A stretch of DNA of 64,000 nt from Streptomyces tsukubensis (GTDB lineage: Bacteria; Actinomycetota; Actinomycetes; Streptomycetales; Streptomycetaceae), in contig NZ_CP045178.1 in assembly GCF_009296025.1 (NCBI RefSeq), forward strand, positions 4,712,001 through 4,776,000, read 5' to 3'. The notes under the pieces are model-generated. The model was given only the letters and a program-made list of their open reading frames with translations, was not told the DNA's origin and made no database searches. The stretch's first letter is position 1, and each line of letters opens with the position of its first letter. Made by a program: the position numbers and the translations under genes. Below, in pieces: positions 16,647-24,780 of the stretch.

Positions 16647-16675
16647 TGACGCAAGTCCACGATGATCGCTAGATT
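16646..16675 (+). promoter_or_regulatory. Sigma-70-type promoter
   Basis: TTGACG (16646-16651), an 18-base spacer and TAGATT (16670-16675) fit the vegetative consensus well. It points to the small frame at 16782 and the PhyH gene at 17380. Confidence 0.6.
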
Positions 16676-16781
16676 CTTGCTATCGCGAACGCACGGACGA
16701 ACAAGAAACCGCAAGGTGCGCTTTGACTGCGCCTGGCGAATTCTTCACATGCGAGTCACGTACACGGGGGAGTCAACTTTC

Positions 16782-16910
16782 ATGGGTTCCATGCGCTGTC
16801 TCGAAACGAGCCTGATCTCGTCGATGACGGCTGATGCCGCTCTGTCGATCGACGCTTGTCCTGCTAAAGGCGGACTGCGTCGAGCCGCGCACCGCGCCGC
16901 CGGATCCTGA
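16782..16910 (+). CDS. Small 42-residue reading frame (uncertain)
   Basis: The frame starts ATG with ACGGGGGAG about 10 bases upstream and lies about 105 bases downstream of a good promoter. It contains two Cys and an Ala/Arg-rich tail (GGLRRAAHRAAGS). I do not recognise it. It could be a leader peptide for the following operon, a small peptide product, or chance. Confidence 0.25.
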   Translation: MGSMRCLETSLISSMTADAALSIDACPAKGGLRRAAHRAAGS

Positions 16911-17221
16911 GTTGCGGTAGTCGTTTCCGCATCCGCCACCCCCAGGCGTTCTGTCTGAGGGGCGTAAATTTCCCCGCGCCAATGTCGTTGCCGGGTCAGT
17001 GCTTCAGTAGCGCTTCACTTCAGTGGCGCATCAACTGATAGTCGAAACCAATTCTCGCGCGGTCTCCTTCCACTTCGCGGCGGGTGCTTCCCCGGCACAA
17101 TTGCGTGCCGAATTCTACCTGCCCTGTGGTATTGGATGCCCTCTCTCGCGTGCCATTTTCCGTCTGTCGTCTGTCGTCTGTCATCTGTCATCTGCCGTCT
17201 GCCATTGGCGTTTCCACGCGT

Positions 17222-17345
17222 GCCTCAATGGCCTGCGTCGATGGCCTGCGTCCGTGACGTGTGTCCGTGACGTGTGTCGATGGTCTGCGTCGATGGCCTG
17301 TGTTAATGACGCGCATCAATGGCCTGCATCAACAGCCTGCATTAA
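17222..17345. repeat. 13-bp degenerate tandem repeats (about 9 copies)
   Basis: Copies of GCGTCGATGGCCT and variants run head to tail from 17222 to 17338 at an exact 13-bp period, followed by a partial unit. They end 35 bases before the PhyH start. A shorter CTGTC-rich repeat precedes them at about 17165-17200. Confidence 0.85.
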
Positions 17346-17379
17346 TTCCGTCGAGAACGCTTTTACCGGAAGGGTCCCC

Positions 17380-18174
17380 ATGGCAGTGAACGCCGACCTT
17401 ACGCTGGCCGAGAAGTTCGAAATGGATGGGTTTGTCAGTACTGGTCCTCTGCTCTCCGCGGCAGAGGTCGATACGTATCGGGAGATCTACGACCGCTTCC
17501 TGAGCGGGGAGATCGAGAGCGGCGACAAGCGCTCCGACCTCGGGTCGCACGTACCGCGCAGGGAGGGCGTGGAGGAGAACATCACCCAGATCATGTGGCC
17601 GTCCGCCCTCCACAAGCCGGTGCTCGACATGCCCTTGCACGCTCGGGCCCTGGAGATCGCGAAGGCGCTGATCGGTGACGACGCCGTCTTCGACTTCGAC
17701 ATGCTGATCCACAAGGGCCCCCACACCCATGTCCCGACACCGTGGCACCAGGACGCGGCCTACTGGATCGACCTGCCCGACAAGCGTGCCGCCTCGATCT
17801 GGGTGGCGTTGGACGACGCCGTGCTCGACAACGGCTGCATGTGGTACGTCCAGGGCTCCCACAAGCACCCGCTGCGCACGCACTACCCGACCAGCGACGG
17901 CAAGAACATCCAGTGCGACTGCTCCGAGGACGAGCCCGGTGCGACCGCGGTCCCGCTGCCCGCGGGTGAGGGCGTCGCCCACTCGGGGACCACGCTGCAC
18001 TCCTCCCGCGGCAACACCACGGACTCCGTACGCCGTGCCTACATCCTCAACTTCCGCCCCGCCGAGATGCTTCGGCTTGAGCGAGAGCGCGGATACGACG
18101 TCGGCCTGACGGAGAACGTGCGGCTGGTGCGCAATTCCGGTGCCAATGAGCAAACCGGCGGTGGCCAGCAGTGA
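17380..18174 (+). CDS. PhyH-family Fe(II)/2-oxoglutarate dioxygenase
   Basis: A 264-residue oxygenase. His123 and Asp125 in WHQDAAYW, plus His207 in TTLHSS, form the iron-binding triad. An Arg in VRRAYILNF should bind 2-oxoglutarate. The length is normal for phytanoyl-CoA dioxygenase relatives, which hydroxylate or desaturate small molecules, including sugars in some aminoglycoside pathways. The ATG at 17380 follows GGAAGGG. The frame is open further upstream, but that part is repeat-coded and lacks family similarity. It overlaps the next gene by 4 bases (GTGA) and so is coupled to a glycosyltransferase. A sugar or sugar-linked substrate is plausible but unproven. Confidence 0.9.
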   Translation: MAVNADLTLAEKFEMDGFVSTGPLLSAAEVDTYREIYDRFLSGEIESGDKRSDLGSHVPRREGVEENITQIMWPSALHKPVLDMPLHARALEIAKALIGDDAVFDFDMLIHKGPHTHVPTPWHQDAAYWIDLPDKRAASIWVALDDAVLDNGCMWYVQGSHKHPLRTHYPTSDGKNIQCDCSEDEPGATAVPLPAGEGVAHSGTTLHSSRGNTTDSVRRAYILNFRPAEMLRLERERGYDVGLTENVRLVRNSGANEQTGGGQQ

Positions 18175-19451
18175 CCCCTCACCCTGATCCGCACCTGGCC
18201 GGAATCGTCGTGGTGAACGAGAGGTACTTTCCCGCCAGCGAGCAGGTCCCCGCGCACGTCGGCGCGACATCCTTCGCCCGCTCCGTAGTGCGCTGCCTTC
18301 AGCGGGCCGGCCTCTCCGCGGGGGCCATCCTCTACAAGCGTGACGAGGAACTGAACGAGCCCTGGGTGCGACTCGAACGCCGGTCCGGTGTCCTGTGCGC
18401 GGTCCTCCGGTTCAACTTCGACATGCGCGACGAGGCGGTGACCCGCGCCATCGCCGAGGCCGCCCAGCGGCTGCTGGCCGAGCAGGGCATCGACGGCCCC
18501 TCGATGCTCTATTACCAGACGGACGCGCTATTGGGCTTTCATCCAGCGGAATTCGCCTGCTGTGTGACCCATCACGGGCCGTTCGTCACCGACTTCATCG
18601 GAACGTTCCCCGCAGTGGCCACCGGATGGGCCTTCGGCAACGCTGACAAGGCGCTCCACCTGCTGAAGTACCAGGAGCTCGGCCTGGACAAAGTCCGTTC
18701 CAGTGAGCGGATGTTCGTGCTCCAGCACTCGAATCTGCAACGCAGGCATCTGGTCAGCAGGGGCGTCGACGAGGGGCGCATCCGCGCGGTGCGTCCACCC
18801 ATCCCACTGCTGGAGGAGACCGAACTCCTTGAGGGCGAGGCGCTGCGGGCGTTCGTCGACGACGCCGAGCTGCTCGTCTTCACCGCCGTGGCGCGACTGG
18901 ACTACTTCAAGAACGTCGAACTCCTCGTCGATGCCGGTGTGCAGGCACGCAGCCGTGGCATTCCGCTGCGCATTCTGGTGGTCGGTGACGACCGCGACGA
19001 CGACGCCACGCGGGAGCGGCTCAGAGCCCGGGTGCCCATGGAACACCGCGCGGACTTCATGGCTGTCGGAAGACTCTCCAAACCACAACTCCACGCACTG
19101 TTCCGGTGGGTGAAATCGCGTGGCGTGTTCGTATGCCCCTCACGATACGAGACCCTGGGTATCACCCCATTGGAAGCCGCACTCACCGGCGTATGCACCC
19201 TGATGACCAATTCGGACAACGTCGAGGCGCGCAGGTTCTTTCCCGCCTCCCATCAGTTCATTCCCACCAGGGAGGGGCTGGCCGACGCCATCGAGGGGAT
19301 GCACACCAGTCTTCTGGGAATCGAGCAGTTGGGCAAGGAACTACAGAAGAGCATCTCGGACGAGATATCGGAGGAGAACTTCGAGCGCGACACCCTGAGC
19401 GCGTGGGGTCACTTCTCGCGCGCCGTGCAACAGCTCGCCGTCCGTCCGTAG
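18171..19451 (+). CDS. Glycosyltransferase family 4
   Basis: A 426-residue GT-B enzyme starting at GTG 18171 inside the previous stop. The C-terminal half carries VFTAVARLDYFKNVELLVDA, a hallmark of GT4, followed by LRILVVGDD and the donor-binding VCPSRYETLGITPLEA (EX7E-like). The N-terminal acceptor half has CVTHHGPFVTDF. It should transfer a nucleotide-sugar-derived unit to a small acceptor in the cytoplasm. It is one of two glycosyltransferases in this run of genes. Confidence 0.93.
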   Translation: MTPHPDPHLAGIVVVNERYFPASEQVPAHVGATSFARSVVRCLQRAGLSAGAILYKRDEELNEPWVRLERRSGVLCAVLRFNFDMRDEAVTRAIAEAAQRLLAEQGIDGPSMLYYQTDALLGFHPAEFACCVTHHGPFVTDFIGTFPAVATGWAFGNADKALHLLKYQELGLDKVRSSERMFVLQHSNLQRRHLVSRGVDEGRIRAVRPPIPLLEETELLEGEALRAFVDDAELLVFTAVARLDYFKNVELLVDAGVQARSRGIPLRILVVGDDRDDDATRERLRARVPMEHRADFMAVGRLSKPQLHALFRWVKSRGVFVCPSRYETLGITPLEAALTGVCTLMTNSDNVEARRFFPASHQFIPTREGLADAIEGMHTSLLGIEQLGKELQKSISDEISEENFERDTLSAWGHFSRAVQQLAVRP

Positions 19452-19577
19452 AACCTCCCGAGAACCTCACGAGAACTACCTAGAAATCCCCCATGAATTC
19501 CCTGCTGCTTCCCTCGGAAGTCTCCGGGGAGTCCCTGGGAAGTCCCTGGAACTCCGCATCGCATCTTGGAGGTCGGT

Positions 19578-20219
19578 ATGACCGGCTCCGGCTCCGCCGC
19601 TGTCTCGCCCGACGGCCTGAAGGTACAGGTGGCTCACCGTCGCAACCCCTACAGCTATGTCCTCGACGACGCCGGGCTCGACGCCGTACTGCTGGAAGTG
19701 GGGCTGCGCCGGGCCGAGAGCGTCTGGCTCCACCACACGGCCGACGAGCACGCTCCGCGCGGCCTCTACCCCCGGGCCTCCATGGGCTTCGTCCTCATGG
19801 ACGCCACCGCGGGCCCCTGGACACCCAACGAGGAAGCGGTGCTTGGAGTGATCGCCATCGGCGACCAGGGCCACACCTTCCTGCCCAACGCGGCAGCCAA
19901 GGCCGGCGCCCACCGTCGGCTCGGCCGCAACAACGGTGAGGCCGTCCATGTGGATCCGCATCTGCTCGGCGCGGGCGGCTTCCGGTACGGCCATTCGGCG
20001 GAGGTACGCGGCCAGATCGTGGGCGCCAGCGGCCAGGGCACCGATCAGGATCTCCACGAGGCGGCGCGGCTGGCCACGGAGTTCGTCGATGTGGTGAACG
20101 CCGGTCACCTCGACTGGGAGCAGCGGCACGGCACGGACATCTGGGCTTCGCCGGACGGCGAGCCGGCCCTGGAATACCGGGCCATGACCGAGTGGTTCGA
20201 CCGCGTCGATCCGAGCTGA
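19578..20219 (+). CDS. Protein of unknown function
   Basis: A 213-residue soluble protein I do not recognise. The ATG at 19578 has a good GGAGGTCGGT ribosome site. Features are an alpha/beta-like mix, a His/Asn-rich central stretch (FLPNAAAKAGAHRRLGRNNG) and a GASGQGTDQDLHEAARLA helix. There is no signal peptide or membrane segment and only one recognisable Cys-poor core. It lies between two glycosyltransferases on the same strand, so it probably serves the same pathway, perhaps as a sugar-modifying enzyme or carrier. Nothing in the sequence identifies the reaction. Confidence 0.85.
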   Translation: MTGSGSAAVSPDGLKVQVAHRRNPYSYVLDDAGLDAVLLEVGLRRAESVWLHHTADEHAPRGLYPRASMGFVLMDATAGPWTPNEEAVLGVIAIGDQGHTFLPNAAAKAGAHRRLGRNNGEAVHVDPHLLGAGGFRYGHSAEVRGQIVGASGQGTDQDLHEAARLATEFVDVVNAGHLDWEQRHGTDIWASPDGEPALEYRAMTEWFDRVDPS

Positions 20220-20321
20220 ACGACGGCCGCCGAGCCGAGGGGCGGGGCCGGCTGCCCGTAACCGCTCGGAGGGGCCCCGTGTGGCGCAGAGGCCCGGCGG
20301 AGCCACGCTCCGAGCGCACTT

Positions 20322-20377
20322 CAGGTACCGGAAAGAGCCCCAGGTACCGGAAAAAGCCCCAGGTACTGGAAAGCCTC
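20322..20377. repeat. 19-bp tandem repeats before the GT2 gene
   Basis: Three consecutive copies starting CAGGTACCGGAAA at 20322, 20341 and 20360 (the last one slightly shorter). They end 29 bases before the GT2 start at 20407. Confidence 0.85.
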
Positions 20378-20406
20378 AGACGGAATCAGAGAGAAAAGGA
20401 ATCAGC

Positions 20407-21612
20407 ATGACACGTGCGACACAGGGCAATCCGGCGAAGGTCGCGCAGCGGCTCGCCGACCACGCGGCGCTCTCCGCCGACGACGGTGCCCGTGCGATCA
20501 GCGCCACCTCCTGGGAACTGAGTGAGCCGTACGTCAATGAGGCGGTGAAGCACCTGGAACGGCTGGTGAAGGACGACGCGAGGGCGACGGAGGCGTACCA
20601 GCGATTGCGGCGCGAGCCCCTGAGCCGTTCGGCGTACGACGAGCTGGTCGGCGCACTCACCGCGCTCCTCCACCACAGTCCCCGGAGCAGCGCCGAACTC
20701 GGCGCCGCACTGGACGAGATGGAGCAACTGACCGACATGGGGTACCACATCGGTGCCGCTTACACACCCGACGCGACACCTGCTCCGCTCTCCACGGTCA
20801 GCGCGTGGGGCAGTGCCCGTGCGGGCGGGCGCCCGTCCCCCGGCGGCCACGAGCTGCTGGTGGTGGTGCCGTTCAGAGACGGTGACGAGGGCCACCGTAT
20901 GCGCAATCTGCTCTCGTGCCTGCTGGCCCTGAGCGATCAGACGTTGAGCGCGGAGCGGTACGCGGTGACCGTGGTCGAGGCCGACGACCGGCCCCGCTGG
21001 GCGGAGACGATCGCCCCCTACGTCAACCACTACGTGCACGCGCCCACCGGCGAACTCTTCAACAAGTCCTGGACGATGAACGTGGGCGTGGTCAACACCC
21101 CCGGTACGCCGAGCCATGTGAGCCTGATCGACGCGGACGTGCTGGTGGATCGAGGCTTCCTTGAGCGGAACCTGGAGCGCATCGCGACCGGCGAGCACGC
21201 CGCCCACCTGCCCTACAGCCGCGGCGGCCTGCTCGCTCTGGACGAGCACGCGAGCGACCGGGCACTGCGTCGCCGCCTCGGCGAGGGCCACGAGGCCGCG
21301 GACCCGGCGGAGTTGCGGGGCCAGCTGCTGCTCGCCGCCCCGGGCGGCAGCGTCTGGGCGGACGCCGAGCTGTACCACCGCATCGGCGGCTTCGACGAGC
21401 GGTTCGCCGGGTGGGGAGGCGAGGACGACGACTTCGTGGAGAGGCTGAGCAAGCACGGACGCTTCGTCCGCTTCGACGACACGCTGATGCACCTGCACCA
21501 CCCCCGGCCCGTGATGCGCGTCGAGGGGCGCGCCCTGAACGCCCATGTGGAGATGGGTACATGGGACGGCTCGCAGGGCTACGGGCGGGCCGACGCCTAC
21601 GCCGCTTCCTGA
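20407..21612 (+). CDS. Glycosyltransferase family 2 with GT7-type C-terminal motif
   Basis: A 401-residue enzyme. After an unknown helical N-terminal region (about 1-150), the GT-A domain starts at ELLVVVPFRDGDEG. A LIDADVLVD motif acts as the metal-binding DxD, and GWGGEDDDFVERL is the acceptor-side motif of galactosyltransferase-like GT2/GT7C enzymes. The ATG at 20407 is preceded by GAGAGAAAAGGAATCAGC. It is one of two glycosyltransferases flanking the unknown gene at 19578. The sugar donor cannot be read, but GT7C-type enzymes often use UDP-hexoses or UDP-GalNAc. Confidence 0.92.
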   Translation: MTRATQGNPAKVAQRLADHAALSADDGARAISATSWELSEPYVNEAVKHLERLVKDDARATEAYQRLRREPLSRSAYDELVGALTALLHHSPRSSAELGAALDEMEQLTDMGYHIGAAYTPDATPAPLSTVSAWGSARAGGRPSPGGHELLVVVPFRDGDEGHRMRNLLSCLLALSDQTLSAERYAVTVVEADDRPRWAETIAPYVNHYVHAPTGELFNKSWTMNVGVVNTPGTPSHVSLIDADVLVDRGFLERNLERIATGEHAAHLPYSRGGLLALDEHASDRALRRRLGEGHEAADPAELRGQLLLAAPGGSVWADAELYHRIGGFDERFAGWGGEDDDFVERLSKHGRFVRFDDTLMHLHHPRPVMRVEGRALNAHVEMGTWDGSQGYGRADAYAAS

Positions 21613-21636
21613 TACCGCCCCCGGACTTCACGCCTC

Positions 21637-21658
21637 AAGGGTCCCCTCCGGGGCCCTT
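21637..21658 (+). terminator. Hairpin after the GT2 gene
   Basis: AAGGGTCCCC and GGGGCCCTT pair around a TCC loop with one bulged base, followed by CCTATT. It may end or weaken transcription before the MBL-Rieske gene. Confidence 0.5.
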
Positions 21659-21781
21659 CCTATTGATGGGGAGCTCTTGCGGTTCCACTCGGCGCGACGG
21701 CGTCGCCGCGTTCTGACGGCAAGCACAGGAGAACCTCAAGAGTTTCCCGTCTATAGCTGAAATACTCTTGGAGTACGAACA

Positions 21782-23410
21782 ATGCGCATCATGTCGACAG
21801 GCCACGCGGGACTGATGGTGGAGACGAAGGCAGGCAGCGTCCTGTGTGACCCCTGGTTCAACGCCGCCTTCTACGGATCATGGTTCCCCTTTCCTGACAA
21901 TTCGGGTCTGGACCCGTCCGTCCTCGGCAAAGCGGATTACCTCTACGTCTCACACCTGCACCGTGACCACTTCGACCCGGATTGGCTACGCCGACATATG
22001 TCGAAGCGGGCGACGGTACTGCTGCCCGACTATCCTGTGCCGGATCTGCGTGACGCGCTGGAGGATCTCGGCTTCCGGTCCTTCGTTCAGACCCGGGCCG
22101 ACGAGGTGACGGAGCTGGACAGTGGTCTGCGCGTCATGATCAGTACGGTCGCGAGCCCGGCCGACGGGGAGATCGGGGACTCGTCCATCGCACTGGACGA
22201 CGGCACGGTGCGGATCTTCAACCAGAACGACGCGCGGCCCGTGGACAACGGGCCGATCGAGGAGTTCGGCCCCTTCTCCGGGCACTTCCTCCAGTACTCC
22301 GGTGCGATCTGGTTCCCGATGGTCTACGAGTTCCCCGAACGGATGAAGTCCACGCTGGGCAGACGTAAGCGCAGGAACGGAATGGAGCGGGCACTCCACT
22401 ACATCAATCAGTACCAGGCAGAGCATGTGTTCCCGTTCGCCGGCCCGCCGTGCTTCCTGGACGACGACCTGTTTCACATGAACGATTTCGGCAACGCCGA
22501 TGACAACTCCTTCCCCGACCAGATGGCCTTTCTGGAATTCCTGTCGGAACAGGGATACAGCAATGGGCACCTGTTTCTGCCGGGAACCGCGGTCGAGCTG
22601 GATCGTGACGGAAGCTGCACCATCGAGCAGGTCCCCCAGGAGGTGATTGACGACATCTACCTGGACCGTAAGGGATACCTTGAGCGCTACCAGGCACGTT
22701 CACGCCCGGTGCTGAACGCTGAGCGCGCCTCCTGGCCCAAGGACACCAGCGACCTGCTCGGTCAGCTCACCGCGTGGATAGAACCGCTGCTGGCCCGCGC
22801 GGACCACATCTGCGCGGGAGTCAACGGCAGGGTGCTCTTCGAGATCCTCCCCGACGGCGAGAACCAGGAGGAGGAGAAGGAGCACATCGTCTTCGACTTC
22901 CTGGACCGGCGGGTGCGGCGCTGGACCGGCGAGGAGTGCCGCTACACCTTCCGTATCGCCCGTCCCCTCGTCGAGGACCTGGTGCGCGGCCAGGAGCAGG
23001 ACTGGGTGAACCATCTCTTCCTCTCCTGCCGGTTCGCCGCGCACCGGAGAGGCCCGTACAACGAGTACATCTTCAGCTTCCTCCAGGCGATGTCGCCCCG
23101 GCGGCTGGAGTACGTCGAGCGGTACTACGCGGAGCAGAACGGGGCGGACACTCTCGCCCGCGCCGGTGACTACGTGGTCCAGCGGCACTGCCCGCACCTC
23201 GGCGCCGACCTGGAGCGCTTCGGAGTCGTCAAGGACGGCGTCCTCACCTGCCAACTGCACGGCTGGGAATTCGATCTGGCTACGGGAACCTGTCTGACGA
23301 CCGACGACCGCAAGTTGCACAGCAAGTACGATCCCGCCCCCGCGGAGAGCGGTCTGCCCTCGATACCCGTCCTCCACAAGTCGGCCGCCGACAACAGGAG
23401 CACGGCGTGA
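21782..23410 (+). CDS. Fused metallo-beta-lactamase / Rieske [2Fe-2S] protein
   Basis: A 542-residue protein. The N-terminal part (about 1-240) is a UlaG/CMAH-like MBL domain with the metal motif H58-L-H60-R-D62-H63. The C-terminal part (about 455-515) is a Rieske ferredoxin with Cys470-x-His472 and Cys490-x2-His493. The middle (about 250-450) is a region I do not recognise. CMP-N-acetylneuraminate hydroxylase has the same two domains in the opposite order, so an oxygenase acting on an N-acyl sugar is possible. The ATG at 21782 follows CTTGGAGTACGAACA. It overlaps the MFS gene by 4 bases. Placement among glycosyltransferases and a PhyH enzyme fits sugar-oxidation chemistry. Confidence 0.85.
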   Translation: MRIMSTGHAGLMVETKAGSVLCDPWFNAAFYGSWFPFPDNSGLDPSVLGKADYLYVSHLHRDHFDPDWLRRHMSKRATVLLPDYPVPDLRDALEDLGFRSFVQTRADEVTELDSGLRVMISTVASPADGEIGDSSIALDDGTVRIFNQNDARPVDNGPIEEFGPFSGHFLQYSGAIWFPMVYEFPERMKSTLGRRKRRNGMERALHYINQYQAEHVFPFAGPPCFLDDDLFHMNDFGNADDNSFPDQMAFLEFLSEQGYSNGHLFLPGTAVELDRDGSCTIEQVPQEVIDDIYLDRKGYLERYQARSRPVLNAERASWPKDTSDLLGQLTAWIEPLLARADHICAGVNGRVLFEILPDGENQEEEKEHIVFDFLDRRVRRWTGEECRYTFRIARPLVEDLVRGQEQDWVNHLFLSCRFAAHRRGPYNEYIFSFLQAMSPRRLEYVERYYAEQNGADTLARAGDYVVQRHCPHLGADLERFGVVKDGVLTCQLHGWEFDLATGTCLTTDDRKLHSKYDPAPAESGLPSIPVLHKSAADNRSTA

Positions 23411-24615
23411 TCTCACGTGAACGGCTGGCGATCTCAGGGATGTTCGCCATCCATGGCGCGGTGACCGGCAGTCTCGCCTCCCGCATTCCGGCGCTCGCCA
23501 GGGAACTGGACATCTCACCGGGGCCGTTGGGCCTCGCCCTGCTGATGCAGGCCGTGGGCGGACTGCTCACCATGCCCTTCGCCGGTCGCCTCGTGTACAG
23601 GCTCGGCGGACGGCGCGGCGCCCAGCTGCTGGTGGCGCTCTGGTGCGCGGCCCTGGCGCTGCCCGCGCTCGCGCCGGGACTCGGCGTACTGAGTGTCGCC
23701 TTCTTGCTCTTCGGTATCGCCGCCGGGGTCTCGGATGTCGCGATCAACACGCAGGGGGCCCGGGTCGAGGAGCGACTGGGCAAGCCGATCATGTCCAGTC
23801 TGCACGGGCTGTGGAGCCTGGGGAGTTTCGTCGGCGCGGGCATGGGCGCGTTGATGGCCGGCGTCCAGGTGGACTACCGGACCCACCTGCTGGTCGTCGC
23901 CGTCGGCTTGGCGCTGCTCGCGCCCGTACTGGGCGCAGGGCTGCCTGCCGACAGCACGGCGGAACGGGCCTCCAAGGCGCCCGCGCCGCCGAAGTTCTCG
24001 CTGCCCACGGGGGTGGTACTGCTGCTGGGGCTGCTGGCCTTCTGCTCCGCGTTCGCCGAGGGCTCGGCCGTCAACTGGTCGGCCATCTACCTGGACAAGG
24101 TCACCGGCGCCGGAGAGGCGGCAGCCGCCGCCGCGTACACGATGTTCGCCTGCACCATGTCGGTGATGCGGCTGAGCGGGGACCTGGTCGTGGGCAGGTT
24201 CGGCCCCGTACGCACGGTTCGGGTCGGCGGCACCCTATCCACCTGCGGCGGCGTGCTGATCGTCCTCGCCCACGTCCCCGTACTGGCCTATCTGGGCTTC
24301 GTCATGCTGGGGCTGGGGATCGCCGTGGTGGTGCCACTCGCGTTCTCGGCCGCGAGCAGGACGGGGCAGGACCCCGGGCAGGCCATCGCGGGTGTGGCCA
24401 CGGTGTCCTACGGGTCGAGCCTGGCGGCCCCCGCGATCGTCGGCGGCATCGCGGACGCCGCGAATCTCCAGACCGCCTTCGTGCTCATCACCGTCCTCGT
24501 CATGTGCATCGCCCTGGGCGCGGGGCTGATGCGTACGGCGGAAGTGGGCAGGAAGGGACAGGAGGAACGTGATCTGGAGGTGCGGGCCGCCCCAGAGGGG
24601 GAAACCAAATCCTGA
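23407..24615 (+). CDS. MFS transporter (12 TM)
   Basis: A 402-residue membrane protein starting at GTG 23407 inside the previous stop. Its N-terminal half begins LAISGMFAIHGAVTGSLASR and carries GRLVYRLGGRRGAQL between segments 2 and 3, as in YbjJ-like transporters. Twelve hydrophobic stretches fit its length. Coupling to the MBL-Rieske gene suggests that it exports or imports a compound linked to that pathway. The substrate is unknown. Confidence 0.9.
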   Translation: MISRERLAISGMFAIHGAVTGSLASRIPALARELDISPGPLGLALLMQAVGGLLTMPFAGRLVYRLGGRRGAQLLVALWCAALALPALAPGLGVLSVAFLLFGIAAGVSDVAINTQGARVEERLGKPIMSSLHGLWSLGSFVGAGMGALMAGVQVDYRTHLLVVAVGLALLAPVLGAGLPADSTAERASKAPAPPKFSLPTGVVLLLGLLAFCSAFAEGSAVNWSAIYLDKVTGAGEAAAAAAYTMFACTMSVMRLSGDLVVGRFGPVRTVRVGGTLSTCGGVLIVLAHVPVLAYLGFVMLGLGIAVVVPLAFSAASRTGQDPGQAIAGVATVSYGSSLAAPAIVGGIADAANLQTAFVLITVLVMCIALGAGLMRTAEVGRKGQEERDLEVRAAPEGETKS

Positions 24616-24685
24616 ACGGAACGGCCCCTTGGCCCCTTGGCCGCTTGGTTCCTCGGCTCCGTGGTTCCCGGCTGCTCCTTGGCGC

Positions 24686-24734
24686 CATCAGGCATCAGGC
24701 ATCCGGCATCCGGCACCGGGCATCAGGCACCGGG
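24686..24734. repeat. 7-bp tandem repeats between convergent genes
   Basis: Seven 7-bp units (CATCAGG, CATCCGG and CACCGGG variants) run without gaps. They lie between the MFS stop and the stop of the NB-ARC gene on the other strand. Confidence 0.8.
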
Positions 24735-24780
24735 CAGGCATCAGCCACCAGGTGATCCGTCGGTGTTGAGTCCCTGGCGC

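Larger units (their letters stand above)
16529..17379. other. 851-bp upstream region of the PhyH gene cluster
   Basis: This unusually AT-richer stretch holds a promoter (16646-16675), a possible DasR-like site (16631), one small reading frame (16782-16910) and the 13-bp repeats (17222-17345). No recognisable full-length gene is present. Confidence 0.6.

Noticed and set aside
17023..17379. Upstream extension of the PhyH gene
   Set aside because: The extra part covers repetitive DNA, has Cys/Trp-rich unnatural sequence, and the ATG at 17380 has a proper ribosome site.
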